From: Methanobacterium sp. UBA294
GTDB lineage: Archaea; Methanobacteriota; Methanobacteria; Methanobacteriales; Methanobacteriaceae
Assembly (NCBI GenBank): GCA_002494495.1
Contig: DACB01000016.1
Span: forward strand, 193,877-257,876
Reading direction: 5' to 3'
DNA length: 64,000 nucleotides
The notes beneath the pieces are model-generated. The model made no database searches, was not told where the DNA came from, and was given only the letters and a program-made list of their open reading frames with translations. The position numbers and the translations under genes are program-made. This document shows, piece by piece, positions 40,649 through 48,805 of the stretch (position 1 is the stretch's first letter; each line of letters starts with the position of its first letter).

Positions 40649-40858
40649 TTAACCCTTATTTTTTACTGCCATTTCAATGTCAGATGCTTTAACTGTTTTT
40701 CGTCCAGCGTGTTTTGCAAATTTAACTGCTTGCATGGAGACATCTTCTGCCCATTGTTCTAATGCTTTGTCTAATGCCTCTTCAGCATCCATACTAACTC
40801 GTTGTGCACCTGCATTTTTTATTAATCTCCCAACTGGAGCTTTTGGTAGTTCACCCAT
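40649..40858 (-). CDS. Archaeal histone (HMf family)
   Basis: A 69-residue single histone fold (three helices) starting MGELPKAPVGRLIKNAGAQR and ending with HAGRKTVKASDIEMAVKNKG. It aligns closely with HMfA/HMfB of Methanothermus. Dimers and longer hypernucleosome-like assemblies wrap DNA. A perfect ribosome site AGGTGAT lies just before the ATG and a TATA-like CATATAAAT about 45 bases upstream. It is monocistronic. Confidence 0.97.
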   Translation of the reverse strand: MGELPKAPVGRLIKNAGAQRVSMDAEEALDKALEQWAEDVSMQAVKFAKHAGRKTVKASDIEMAVKNKG

Positions 40859-41095
40859 TTAATCACCTATAATAATATTATACCCTATTATATTTATATG
40901 TAATGATTTTTATTAGTCTATTTATAAAATTAACCAGTTAAAATATGTAAATCTCAGGACTAATATGAAATATATATGATAACCAGATTTACATTTAATT
41001 CCATTGTGATTTTAAACATTAGGTTCCACATCTAACTGAATAAAAAAATATTATTAAATAAATATATTTTAGATTTTAATTAAAAATTAGACCCA

Positions 41096-41476
41096 TTACA
41101 CAGTATCTGCATGTGAACCCATACACGCATGACAGTCAATTGGTATATTATCTTTTTCTTTATGTATCTGGCATACTACTTCTTCTGCCTTGATTTTTTT
41201 GCAAATTTCACACATCTTTGGTATGATATCTGTCTGACCAGCTTCTCCCTTCGCCATTTTAACAGCAAAATCTTTGATCATGGCCTGAATTTCAGATTCG
41301 AACCTGATGCCATGACCCCTCTTGTCACTTATATATTGGGAGACTGCTGGCTGGGTTATGTCCAGTATTTCTGAAATTTCCTTCTGTTTCATGCCTAAAT
41401 TCAAGAGTTCTTTGGCTAATTCTGATCTTATGCTGGGTATTACATACCAGACTACTATTTCACAAGGTGGTCGCAC
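41096..41476 (-). CDS. HTH transcriptional regulator with C-terminal Cys cluster (COG2522-like)
   Basis: A 126-residue regulator. The N-terminal conserved start MRPPCEIVVWYVIPSIRSEL leads to a helix-turn-helix (QKEISEILDITQPAVSQYIS). The C-terminal half has CEICKKIKAEEVVCQIHKE and CHAC, which could bind Fe-S or zinc. It follows cysE by 132 bases on the same strand and appears to be the third gene of the cysK-cysE operon. The palindrome found at three sulfur-related promoters makes it a good candidate for an autoregulated sulfur or cysteine repressor; that is an inference. The start is GTG at 41476. Confidence 0.85.
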   Translation of the reverse strand: MRPPCEIVVWYVIPSIRSELAKELLNLGMKQKEISEILDITQPAVSQYISDKRGHGIRFESEIQAMIKDFAVKMAKGEAGQTDIIPKMCEICKKIKAEEVVCQIHKEKDNIPIDCHACMGSHADTV

Positions 41477-41608
41477 TTTACATCACTTCTAATCCTTTTT
41501 TTAATAATCTAATCCTTTATAATATCAAATCTTTTTTTTAAATAATCTAATCCATTTAATAAAAATTCATTACCTTTGGGGCTGTATTTGATTCAACCAT
41601 TTATTCTA

Positions 41609-42328
41609 TTATTTGTTGTATTCGTGTCCTTCAGCAAATATCTCTTCATTTTGTGTTTTTTTCTCCTGGATTTTATTCATTTCAAGCATATCTGCAGATA
41701 TTCCCAGTTCTCTTATTTGTTTTTCTATTTCATTCTGTCTTTCCAGTATCATTTGTATGGCTTCTGCCATGGGGTCTGGTAGTTTCCCATGTTCCAGGTC
41801 AATGGCACATTTACGTATCTCCTGTACTATTTTTCCGGGTATTCCTACCACGGTTGATCCAGGGGGGGCTGATTTTAACACTACTGAGCCTGCTCCTATC
41901 TTGGAGCAGTTACCTATGGTAATGTTACCAATTATTTTTGCTCCGGAGCCAATTACCACACCACTTCCTATGGTGGGGTGTCTTTTAATTTTCTCCAGGC
42001 TGGTACCTCCTAGAACAACACCCTGATAAATAACTACATCATCCCCTATTTCTGCAGTCTCATCTATAACCACTCCCATTCCATGGTCAATAAACATCCT
42101 TCTTCCAATAATTGCACCAGGGTGTATTTCAATTCCAGTAAGCAACCGATTTAAGGATGAAAAGAATCGTCCAGCAAACAGGTGATTATGGGTCCAAAAC
42201 CAGCTGGCCAGTCTATGGAACCATATGGCATGTAATCCAGGGTAAAGAAAGAATATTTCCAGTGTGCTTTTCGCTGCTGGATCTCTGGCATGTACAGTCT
42301 GTATATCCTCTTTTACTCTTTCAAACAT
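41609..42328 (-). CDS. cysE: Serine O-acetyltransferase
   Basis: Makes O-acetylserine for cysteine synthesis. The N-terminal helical domain (ARDPAAKSTLEIFFLYPGLHAIWFHR) and the left-handed parallel beta-helix (EIHPGAIIGRRMFIDHGMGVVI, then hexapeptide turns to AKIIGNITIGNCSKIGAGSVV) with catalytic His/Asp are visible, and the C-terminal tail is long. Chosen start is ATG at 42328 (protein begins MFERVKED) because AGGAGA lies upstream; an earlier start at 42484 would cross into a poorly conserved leader. Its length of 239 residues is normal. It follows cysK by 94 bases and shares its promoter. Confidence 0.95.
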   Translation of the reverse strand: MFERVKEDIQTVHARDPAAKSTLEIFFLYPGLHAIWFHRLASWFWTHNHLFAGRFFSSLNRLLTGIEIHPGAIIGRRMFIDHGMGVVIDETAEIGDDVVIYQGVVLGGTSLEKIKRHPTIGSGVVIGSGAKIIGNITIGNCSKIGAGSVVLKSAPPGSTVVGIPGKIVQEIRKCAIDLEHGKLPDPMAEAIQMILERQNEIEKQIRELGISADMLEMNKIQEKKTQNEEIFAEGHEYNK

Positions 42329-42422
42329 GTGTAAATTCTCCTGTGAATTTATTAATCCCTTATTTTTAAAATGTAATGAAATTAATTTAATATTTAATAT
42401 CGTTGATTTATGAGTATTTAAT

Positions 42423-43409
42423 TTATATCCCAGGTAGCATGTCTGAATTGGCCTTGTAAATCTCTTCAAATACCCAGTTAACACTTAAGTACCTTTCACC
42501 AGTATCAGGGAGTATTGCTACTATGAGTTTACCCTCGTTTTCAGGTCTTTTACCTAACTGAAGTGCCGCATAGGTTGCTGCTCCTGAAGATATACCTGCG
42601 AGTATTCCTTCTTCTCTGGCGAGCTTAAGTAATGTGTGGCCGGCATCTTCATCTGCCACTGGGAAGATCTCATCAATTAATTCTAGTCTGAAAATGTCGG
42701 GTACAAATCCGGCACCAATACCCTGAATTTTGTGGGGTCCTTTTTCTTTTCCAACCAGTACTTGTGAAGCTTTAGGTTCTACAGCAACTGCTTTAAACTC
42801 GGGTTTTTTTGCTTTTATAGCTTCGGCGACACCGATGATTGTTCCACCAGTACCAACACCAGCTACGAAGATGTCAATTTCCCCATCTGTGTCTCTCCAG
42901 AGTTCTTCTGCAGTGGTTTCCCTGTGAATCTTTGGATTTGCAGGGTTCTGGAATTGTTGTGTTAATACAGCGTTTGGTGTTGATTCTACAAGCTTCTGTG
43001 CCTCTGCAATTGCACCAGGCATACCCTTTGCACTAGGTGTAAGGACTATTTCTGCTCCTAAGGTCGCCAGTAGCTTTCTTCTTTCCATGGACATGGTTTC
43101 CGGCATGGTTAATACTAACTTGTATCCTTTGATAGCGGCGACAAATGCCAAGGCAATTCCAGTGTTTCCGCTGGTTGGTTCAATTATTATGGATCCTTCA
43201 TCTAATGTTCCGGATTCTTCTGCAGCTTCAATCATAGCTACTCCAACCCGGTCCTTTACACTTCCCAACGGATTGAATGATTCTAATTTTACCACGATAT
43301 CTGCATTTACTCCTTCTGTTAATTGGTTAAGTCTTACAAGAGGAGTGTTTCCAATGAGTTCTGTGGAATCATTTGCAATTCCCCGTTTTAATTCTGATAT
43401 TTTGACCAT
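42423..43409 (-). CDS. cysK: Cysteine synthase (O-acetylserine sulfhydrylase)
   Basis: PLP enzyme that makes cysteine from O-acetylserine and sulfide. Lys in NPLGSVKDRVGVAMIEAAEE is the PLP lysine, EPTSGNTGIALAFVAAIKGY binds substrate and VGTGGTIIGVAEAI binds phosphate. About 328 residues, normal. GTGAGG precedes the ATG at 43409. The operator-like palindrome at 43446-43461 overlaps its TATA box, so it is probably repressed by a sulfur- or cysteine-responsive factor. It heads the cysK-cysE-regulator unit. Confidence 0.96.
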   Translation of the reverse strand: MVKISELKRGIANDSTELIGNTPLVRLNQLTEGVNADIVVKLESFNPLGSVKDRVGVAMIEAAEESGTLDEGSIIIEPTSGNTGIALAFVAAIKGYKLVLTMPETMSMERRKLLATLGAEIVLTPSAKGMPGAIAEAQKLVESTPNAVLTQQFQNPANPKIHRETTAEELWRDTDGEIDIFVAGVGTGGTIIGVAEAIKAKKPEFKAVAVEPKASQVLVGKEKGPHKIQGIGAGFVPDIFRLELIDEIFPVADEDAGHTLLKLAREEGILAGISSGAATYAALQLGKRPENEGKLIVAILPDTGERYLSVNWVFEEIYKANSDMLPGI

Positions 43410-43445
43410 AGTCCTCACTTAATATTTTATTTATTAACTACTATT

Positions 43446-43461
43446 TATAACTATAGTTATA
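43446..43461. promoter_or_regulatory. Palindromic operator at the cysK promoter
   Basis: TATAACTATAGTTATA is a perfect 16-bp palindrome. It overlaps the minus-strand TATA box TTATATAA at 43457-43464; the predicted start of transcription is near 43436, and the cysK start codon is at 43409. The same motif occurs at the tRNA-Cys-cysS and iscS-iscU promoters. Overlap with the TATA box suggests repression by blocking TBP. Confidence 0.7.
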
Positions 43462-43631
43462 TAAGGCAGTTATTAGTTAAATCAATTAACAAAGCTCTGT
43501 ATCTCTAATGTGAACCATCTATCCAGAACATGATTTAAATCCCCGAATAAAAAAACCAAACACAAGGATTAAAGTAGGAAAAACTTTATTTCAAAAATAA
43601 CTGGATGAAAATAACATATTTTTAAGAAAGC

Positions 43632-44399
43632 TTACCCACTATTATTCCTCAACTCATAATAACTATATGGTGCAGTTTTTAGATTTAAACCATTGTCATT
43701 GTAAAGCGTCTGATGTTGTTCTGAATTGAAAAGCTCGTAAGATGCATAAGGGCTATTGTAATAAGGGAACAGCATTCCAAAAAGTAGATAATAATAAGCA
43801 GCCAGTCTACCATGTCTTAACCAGACCATCTCAAAGAAAACTGGAATTCCATCCCCTAACATTATATTTGGATTTCCTCCCCGGGCTGTTCCATGGTATA
43901 GAACTACAATTTTACCATCCTGCCCATACTGGGCAGCAACTTGATCTAAATAGTCCAGTGCATCCTCCAGGTTATAGAAGATGTGTCCATTGGAAACATA
44001 CCTGAATCTGTCATTGGGAACTCCGAACATGAACATGGTAAATGTACTATGCTTGAGCCAATCCTCTGAGTTGTTTAATTTATAGTCTGTGGCACCGTCC
44101 TGAAATCCGAGTTCCAGTACCAGAACATCACCCTCAAGGTAGTTGGGGTAACTCTGACCACTGGTGTGGCCTGCAAAATGGAGAAGTAAAACTGTATTTG
44201 AACCCCTATCCTTAGCATACTGGGCAGCGAGTTTTGAATGAGGACTTCCCTCAAATATATCTGGATTTGATATTTTAACAAACCCCAGCCTGCCTAAAAA
44301 TTCATATTTATCATCAGAAGCCGCGCTACTCATGTACATATATGATGATACCATTATCGCAGCCAGGAAAACAATGATTATTGGCCATTTCCATTTCAT
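43632..44399 (-). CDS. Secreted or membrane-anchored protein of unknown function
   Basis: About 255 residues. An N-terminal hydrophobic segment (residues about 5-23) looks like a signal or anchor, followed by a soluble region with Tyr- and Asn-rich stretches and motifs LLHFAGHTSGQSYPN and VVLYHGTARGGNPN. No family recognised and no enzyme signature is certain; the HFAGH and YHGTARG segments could be part of an active site or fold. The start is unsure: GTG at 44405 or ATG at 44399; AGGAG lies upstream of both. It lies upstream of cysK on the same strand but 223 bases away. Confidence 0.7.
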   Translation of the reverse strand: MKWKWPIIIVFLAAIMVSSYMYMSSAASDDKYEFLGRLGFVKISNPDIFEGSPHSKLAAQYAKDRGSNTVLLLHFAGHTSGQSYPNYLEGDVLVLELGFQDGATDYKLNNSEDWLKHSTFTMFMFGVPNDRFRYVSNGHIFYNLEDALDYLDQVAAQYGQDGKIVVLYHGTARGGNPNIMLGDGIPVFFEMVWLRHGRLAAYYYLLFGMLFPYYNSPYASYELFNSEQHQTLYNDNGLNLKTAPYSYYELRNNSG

Positions 44400-44405
44400 A
44401 CCCAC

Positions 44406-44750
44406 ATGACTCCTGATTTAATGTAAATATTATTGATGAATATTTGTTTTATTCTTATATTATCATATTACATTTATTTTTTTATAATACAAATTTGTTG
44501 TAATTATATACATATTTTGTTGATATTTCAACCTTCAAACATCGGATCATCTTTGAACATGGAGTGTACATTCAATGGGCTTCTTAGGATTCAAATCAAA
44601 TTGTTGTACAACCAGCTTTAAATATTTGAAATGCATTAAAGGGCAAGGGAAAAGTGGCGCATTTACTGAATTTAATATTCAACCCGGGAGGTGAAGATGC
44701 ATCTAAATCACCGTCTAAAGTTCTGGAAGAGCAGCAAAAAATTTAAAGCT
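44406..44750. other. 345-base intergenic region with two overlapping small ORF candidates
   Basis: AT-rich up to about 44550, then a more mixed stretch. It holds two small overlapping ORFs (described separately). A TATA-like TTTAAATATTTG is at 44611-44622. No other repeat or palindrome was found. Confidence 0.5.
44654..44746 (+). CDS. Candidate small protein, 30 residues
   Basis: GTG start at 44654, with a purine-rich AAGGGA upstream. The product reads MAHLLNLIFNPGGEDASKSP and then SKVLEEQQKI, which looks protein-like but is very short. It overlaps the next candidate in another frame. Only one of the two can be favoured by ribosome profiling. Low confidence. Confidence 0.3.
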   Translation: MAHLLNLIFNPGGEDASKSPSKVLEEQQKI

Positions 44751-44783
44751 TTAAATAAAACACTTGCACAACAGGCTAAATAA
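44697..44783 (+). CDS. Candidate small basic peptide, 28 residues
   Basis: ATG at 44697 is preceded by the near-perfect ribosome site GGGAGGTGA. The product is basic (MHLNHRLKFWKSSKKFKALN then KTLAQQAK). It overlaps the end of the opposite-strand methyltransferase gene by 33 bases and the 44654 candidate in another frame. The ribosome site is the only strong evidence. Confidence 0.35.
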   Translation: MHLNHRLKFWKSSKKFKALNKTLAQQAK

Positions 44784-45365
44784 TCTAATTTTAACTTTTT
44801 TATTTTTACCCTTGTATGGGAAGAAAAGTGGTACTTTACGCTTGTATGCCCTGTATTTTTTACCATACTTCTGTTCCAATTGTTTTTCCTCTAACTTGGC
44901 AACTATAAAGAATACTAATAAAAATAGTACAGTGCTTATTAATATGAAGGTGAACGCGGAAACAAGGAACAATCCCAGCATCATCAAGATTGCACCGAAG
45001 TACATGGGGTTTCTGGTGTAGGCAAAAATTCCAGTGGTTACCAAAGTATCTCCCTGGTTGATTCCTGCAAATCCATGACTTAGCCTTAGAACCTTAATCC
45101 CCCTAGAAATAATCCATACACCTGTAATTATCAGAATAACTCCAGGTAAGATTCCGTAGGGGAATATAGATGATAGACTCCATGATAATTGGAATAAATA
45201 AACTATCCCTATGGGTATCACAAAAAATAGCAGTATAAAAACCGCTATTATTGGGAGTAGTAATAAAATTGACTTGCCCAATTTATCTCTACCAGATTTA
45301 TCTGATTTATCTCTACCAGATTTATCTCTACCATTTTCCTCTTTATCACTTCTTATTACAATCAT
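44751..45365 (-). CDS. Isoprenylcysteine methyltransferase-like membrane protein
   Basis: A 204-residue membrane protein of the ICMT/PEMT family. Four or five hydrophobic segments are seen, and the conserved region LVTTGIFAYTRNPMYFGAIL (about residues 108-127) plus EEKQLEQKYGKKYRAYKRKVP at the C-terminus match family signatures that bind AdoMet and the prenyl or lipid substrate. The N-terminus has a low-complexity run of Asp, Lys, Ser and Gly, coded by 15-bp repeats. Methyl acceptor unknown. Confidence 0.85.
   Translation of the reverse strand: MIVIRSDKEENGRDKSGRDKSDKSGRDKLGKSILLLLPIIAVFILLFFVIPIGIVYLFQLSWSLSSIFPYGILPGVILIITGVWIISRGIKVLRLSHGFAGINQGDTLVTTGIFAYTRNPMYFGAILMMLGLFLVSAFTFILISTVLFLLVFFIVAKLEEKQLEQKYGKKYRAYKRKVPLFFPYKGKNKKVKIRLFSLLCKCFI
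45282..45333. repeat. 15-bp repeat inside the ICMT-like gene
   Basis: TTTATCTCTACCAGA at 45282-45296 recurs at 45306-45320 and, truncated, at 45321-45333, with a shorter TTTATCTGA between. In the protein this gives repeated GRDKS-like units at the N-terminus. Confidence 0.8.
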
Positions 45366-45481
45366 GATAAATCTTCCTCAATTAAAATCTTTTACAACCA
45401 TTTAAATAAATATTTGTAAATTTTTAATCTCATCTTTATTTTAACTCCAGATTAGATTAATCTAGTAACTTATTAGCAAAT

Positions 45482-46156
45482 TTAACTTAACTTAGCAATT
45501 ACAGTGCATGGGGCGCTGTCAATTCCTTTAATCTGCCAGGGAACTACCATCACCCAGTCAAGTTCTTCAGTTTTTATGCTGCCCAGTTTCATATCCTCAA
45601 TTAGAAGTAAGGGTTTTCCCAACTTTTCATCATCCATAAAAGCATTTAGATGCGCCTGTCTGCCGGGTTCCGGATTTTGATAACTAGACATGGATATTGT
45701 ATCTATTCCCAAACAGTGTATCCCCTGGAAATTCTGTCTTATCCAGTACACGGCTTCTGGTGAAATTCCCGGGTTTTGGGTGAGATACTTCTCCGGATGT
45801 TCATCATGGTATACTTCAAACCCAGTTCGAAATAACAAACAATCCACATGATTTAAATTTATCTCATTAATATCTTGGAGTTCTATTATTTCATTTGGAC
45901 CTTTCCTGACATCCAATATTAAGGGATTGCCGTATATGAGTTCATAAGGTTGGTACTCAGAGATGGTCTTACCTCCTTCTATGAAATGACCTGGAGCATC
46001 TATGTGGGTTCCAGAATGATTTTCTGCAGTTATTATAAAGCTGTTGTACCCATCTCCCTTTGTAATCTGGGAATTAGGAACTATTTTTGGTTTTCTTAGA
46101 TTAAAATGAACTGGAGAATTCTCTTCAAGTTGGTGTGAAAGTGTTATGTACTGCAT
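45482..46156 (-). CDS. Cyclase family protein (kynurenine formamidase-like hydrolase)
   Basis: A 224-residue metal-dependent hydrolase of the cyclase/KynB family. The metal motif HSGTHIDAPGHF is clear (about residues 48-59), and a later His-x-x region (HCLGIDTISMS) supports the fold. Family members hydrolyse N-formylkynurenine or related amides, but no tryptophan catabolism is adjacent here. A very strong ribosome site GGAGGTG precedes the ATG. It follows the NifX-like gene on the same strand. Confidence 0.9.
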   Translation of the reverse strand: MQYITLSHQLEENSPVHFNLRKPKIVPNSQITKGDGYNSFIITAENHSGTHIDAPGHFIEGGKTISEYQPYELIYGNPLILDVRKGPNEIIELQDINEINLNHVDCLLFRTGFEVYHDEHPEKYLTQNPGISPEAVYWIRQNFQGIHCLGIDTISMSSYQNPEPGRQAHLNAFMDDEKLGKPLLLIEDMKLGSIKTEELDWVMVVPWQIKGIDSAPCTVIAKLS

Positions 46157-46185
46157 ATTTTCACCTCCGATTTGCTTGTTAAAAT

Positions 46186-46533
46186 TTATTCTTTCTTAGT
46201 ATTCTTCCTCATGGATGCAAGTTCTTTTAATGCTTCATCAATAAAGGTAGGAGCCATGTAGGGATCAATCCCTTTTTCTATAAGTACATCTATTGCTCCT
46301 GGCCCGATCTGGCTTGCTAGAATTGCATCACAATCAGAAATCAATTTTATAGTTTGTGTCATGGCATCTTCGGTGTGTCCTTCAACACTACATGCGGGGT
46401 CATTCTTCCTTAACTCCAGGAACTTATAATCCCCCTCATCGTCAATCTCGAATATCAGAAACTGCTGTGCCCTTCCAAAATGTTGATTTATAAATTTACC
46501 ATCGCTACTTGTAACTGCCACCTTATAAGCCAT
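46186..46533 (-). CDS. NifX/NifB-family iron-molybdenum cofactor-like protein
   Basis: A 115-residue member of the dinitrogenase iron-molybdenum cofactor family (COG1433, NifX/MTH1175-like). It begins MAYKVAVTSSDGKFINQHFGRAQ and has LILASQIGPGAIDVLIEK-like helices (CDAILASQIGPGAIDVLIEK). The ATG at 46533 is chosen because GAGGT lies just upstream; an earlier ATG at 46545 would be inside that region. No nif genes are in the window, so it is likely a general metal- or cluster-binding protein. Confidence 0.85.
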   Translation of the reverse strand: MAYKVAVTSSDGKFINQHFGRAQQFLIFEIDDEGDYKFLELRKNDPACSVEGHTEDAMTQTIKLISDCDAILASQIGPGAIDVLIEKGIDPYMAPTFIDEALKELASMRKNTKKE

Positions 46534-46638
46534 ACTATACCTCATTTTTATTATGTATAATTTTGTTTAACATATTCTCCAACTCAAGTAAGCAGATTTA
46601 CCATGGCTGCTTGCATCTCTAACTTTAAACGACATTCA

Positions 46639-47832
46639 TTACCTCTTGTTTACAGCTGCTTCAATCCTTTGCAGTGCTTCCTCTAGGATTAGGCGGGGGC
46701 AGGCTATATTCATTCTCATAAAGCCATTTCCAGTTTCACCAAATATGAACCCATCCTCTAAGGCTACTTTTGCATCATCAAGCATGAATCGCCCTAATTC
46801 TGCTGGACCCATTCCTAATCCACGACAATCAAGCCAGACAAGGTAAGTACCCTGGGGCTCAATTACTTCTATCCCTGGAATATTCTCCTTAATGTATTCC
46901 ATTAGTAAATCAAGGTTTCCCTGAAGGTAATCCAGAACCTGGTCAAGCCATTCATCACCATATCGATATGCCGCTTCCAAAGCAGTGTAACCAAATAAAT
47001 TTGGTCCTGACACTATAACTGATCCTATTTCATTAAAACCATCCCTTAACTTTTTGTTAGGGATGATTATGGAACTGACTGCGATTCCTGGTATATTGAA
47101 AGTCTTGGTGGGTGCCATGCAGGTTATTGAATTTTGTTCAAACTCCTCTGATATTGATGCAAACGGAACATGTTTATTACCTTTAAATAGAAGTTCACAG
47201 TGTATTTCATCGGAAATGACTGTCATATTATTATCCAGGGCTATTTCTCCAACCTGGGTTATTCCATCAACATTCCACAGACGCCCCACCGGGTTGTGGG
47301 GGTTACAAAATAAGATGGTTTTTATACGTGGAGGGCTGTGTAGTCTTGTTTGTGGAAGGAATTTCGATTCAAGATCATCATAGTCTTGATAATATCGGCC
47401 ATTTAGGAGTTTCAGGTTGTTTTTAACTATTTGACAGCCACTTTCAGTGATTGCAGGGAAAAATGGGTGGTACGTTGGTTCCTGTAGTATAACTCCATCT
47501 CCCGGATGGGTTAAACTTCGGATGGCAGAATGCAGGGCAGGGACCACACCCGGGGTGAAAACTATCCAGTCTGGTTCAATCTGCCAGTTGAACTTCTTCT
47601 TCATGCGTTCCACTACAGAATCCACTACAGTGGGTCCTGGGTGTGTGTATCCATAGAAAGGATGCTCAGCACGTTGAGTTAAAGCATACACCATGGGTTG
47701 TGCTGCTGGAAAGTCCATATCAGCCACCCACATAGGGATAATATCTTCATGTCCGAATATATGTGGAGCTAAGTCCCATTTGTAGCAGTCTGTATTTTTT
47801 CTATCACAAATCTCATCAAAGTTATATTTCAC
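46639..47832 (-). CDS. MalY/PatB-type cystathionine beta-lyase/aminotransferase
   Basis: PLP fold-type I enzyme of about 397 residues. The PLP lysine lies in MAPTKTFNIPGIAVSS, and the N-terminal DLAPHIFGHEDIIPMWVADMD and NPHNPVGRLWN match MalY/PatB. Family members cleave C-S bonds in cystathionine or act as aminotransferases. GTG at 47832 is the start since AAGGAGAT lies upstream; the longer start at 47856 is less likely. With cysK and cysE in the same part of the window it may link methionine and cysteine metabolism, but its promoter lacks the palindrome. Confidence 0.9.
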   Translation of the reverse strand: MKYNFDEICDRKNTDCYKWDLAPHIFGHEDIIPMWVADMDFPAAQPMVYALTQRAEHPFYGYTHPGPTVVDSVVERMKKKFNWQIEPDWIVFTPGVVPALHSAIRSLTHPGDGVILQEPTYHPFFPAITESGCQIVKNNLKLLNGRYYQDYDDLESKFLPQTRLHSPPRIKTILFCNPHNPVGRLWNVDGITQVGEIALDNNMTVISDEIHCELLFKGNKHVPFASISEEFEQNSITCMAPTKTFNIPGIAVSSIIIPNKKLRDGFNEIGSVIVSGPNLFGYTALEAAYRYGDEWLDQVLDYLQGNLDLLMEYIKENIPGIEVIEPQGTYLVWLDCRGLGMGPAELGRFMLDDAKVALEDGFIFGETGNGFMRMNIACPRLILEEALQRIEAAVNKR

Positions 47833-48029
47833 GTTGCAAATCTCCTTTGAATACACTCATTATTAGGTAAAAAGAGGAATTTAGTTTGAAAGTTTATTAA
47901 ATCTCTAACTTTTTCCAATCCTAGAACATTGAAATTACTGATTCATAAAGATATTACCATCAATTAATTATATTCTTGATTCCTAAAATATTTAATACAA
48001 ATAATAAAAAAAAACTGGAGAATTAAAGG

Positions 48030-48785
48030 ATGGATGAGGAGCTTAAACTTTATCGTAACTTTCTAAAGGACAGTATACGAAAAAAAATTGATTTTTCAAA
48101 GACAGATCAAAGCATGGGAGTTCCACCGCCAGCCATTGAAAAACCTTACAGTCCTGATTCGCCGCTTGTTAATCTTGTAATTGCTGATTGGAAGGAAATT
48201 TATCCAATTAAACTGGCCCAGTCCATTGAGGAAAGGGAGAGCCGAAGGAGCTATAGCAACGAACCCTTGGATCTAAATGAGCTTTCCTTCCTTTTATGGT
48301 CTGTACAGGGAGTTAGATACGTAGCCGGTGGCCATGCCTTTCGTACTGTACCATCAGCAGGTTGCAGACATGCTCTGGAAACTTATCTGGCGGTTTTCAA
48401 TGTAGAGGGAGTTGAACCTGGCATGTACCGCTACCTCCCCTTGAGCCACCAGCTTGTACTGGAATTTAAACAAGAACAGATGGGAGAAAAACTGGTTAAA
48501 GCCTCATTTGGCCAGATTTTTGCTGGCCAATCTGCAGTTACCTTTATCTGGACTGCAATTCCCTACAGAATGGAATGGAGATACGGTCTGGACTCCCATA
48601 AGGTAATAGCAATGGATGCTGGGCATGCTGTCCAGAACCTTTATCTGGCGTGTGAAGCAATTGGAGCAGGAACTTGTGCCATTGGAGCGTACGATCAGGA
48701 ATACTATGATGAACTTCTCCGTGTAGATGGGGAGGAAGAATTCGTGATCTACTCGGCACCAGTGGGTAAGATAAATCATATATAA
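48030..48785 (+). CDS. SagB-type nitroreductase-fold oxidoreductase
   Basis: A 251-residue flavin-dependent oxidoreductase. The opening SIEERESRRSYSNEPLDLNEL, FLLWSVQGVRYV and the end EEEFVIYSAPVGKI match SagB/nitroreductase-like family members. In bacteria SagB modifies peptides, but no precursor peptide or SagC/D is visible here; archaeal SagB-like members commonly stand alone. A ribosome site GGAG precedes the ATG. The photolyase gene follows after five bases and must be co-transcribed. Confidence 0.9.
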   Translation: MDEELKLYRNFLKDSIRKKIDFSKTDQSMGVPPPAIEKPYSPDSPLVNLVIADWKEIYPIKLAQSIEERESRRSYSNEPLDLNELSFLLWSVQGVRYVAGGHAFRTVPSAGCRHALETYLAVFNVEGVEPGMYRYLPLSHQLVLEFKQEQMGEKLVKASFGQIFAGQSAVTFIWTAIPYRMEWRYGLDSHKVIAMDAGHAVQNLYLACEAIGAGTCAIGAYDQEYYDELLRVDGEEEFVIYSAPVGKINHI

Positions 48786-48805
48786 AAAAATTGGTGTACA
48801 AAAAA

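Noticed and set aside
46186..47832. Nitrogenase cofactor operon
   Set aside because: Only a NifX-like single-domain protein is present; no nifH, D, K, E, N or B in the window.
48030..48785. SagB peptide-modification cluster
   Set aside because: No SagC/SagD or precursor peptide nearby; the neighbour is a photolyase.
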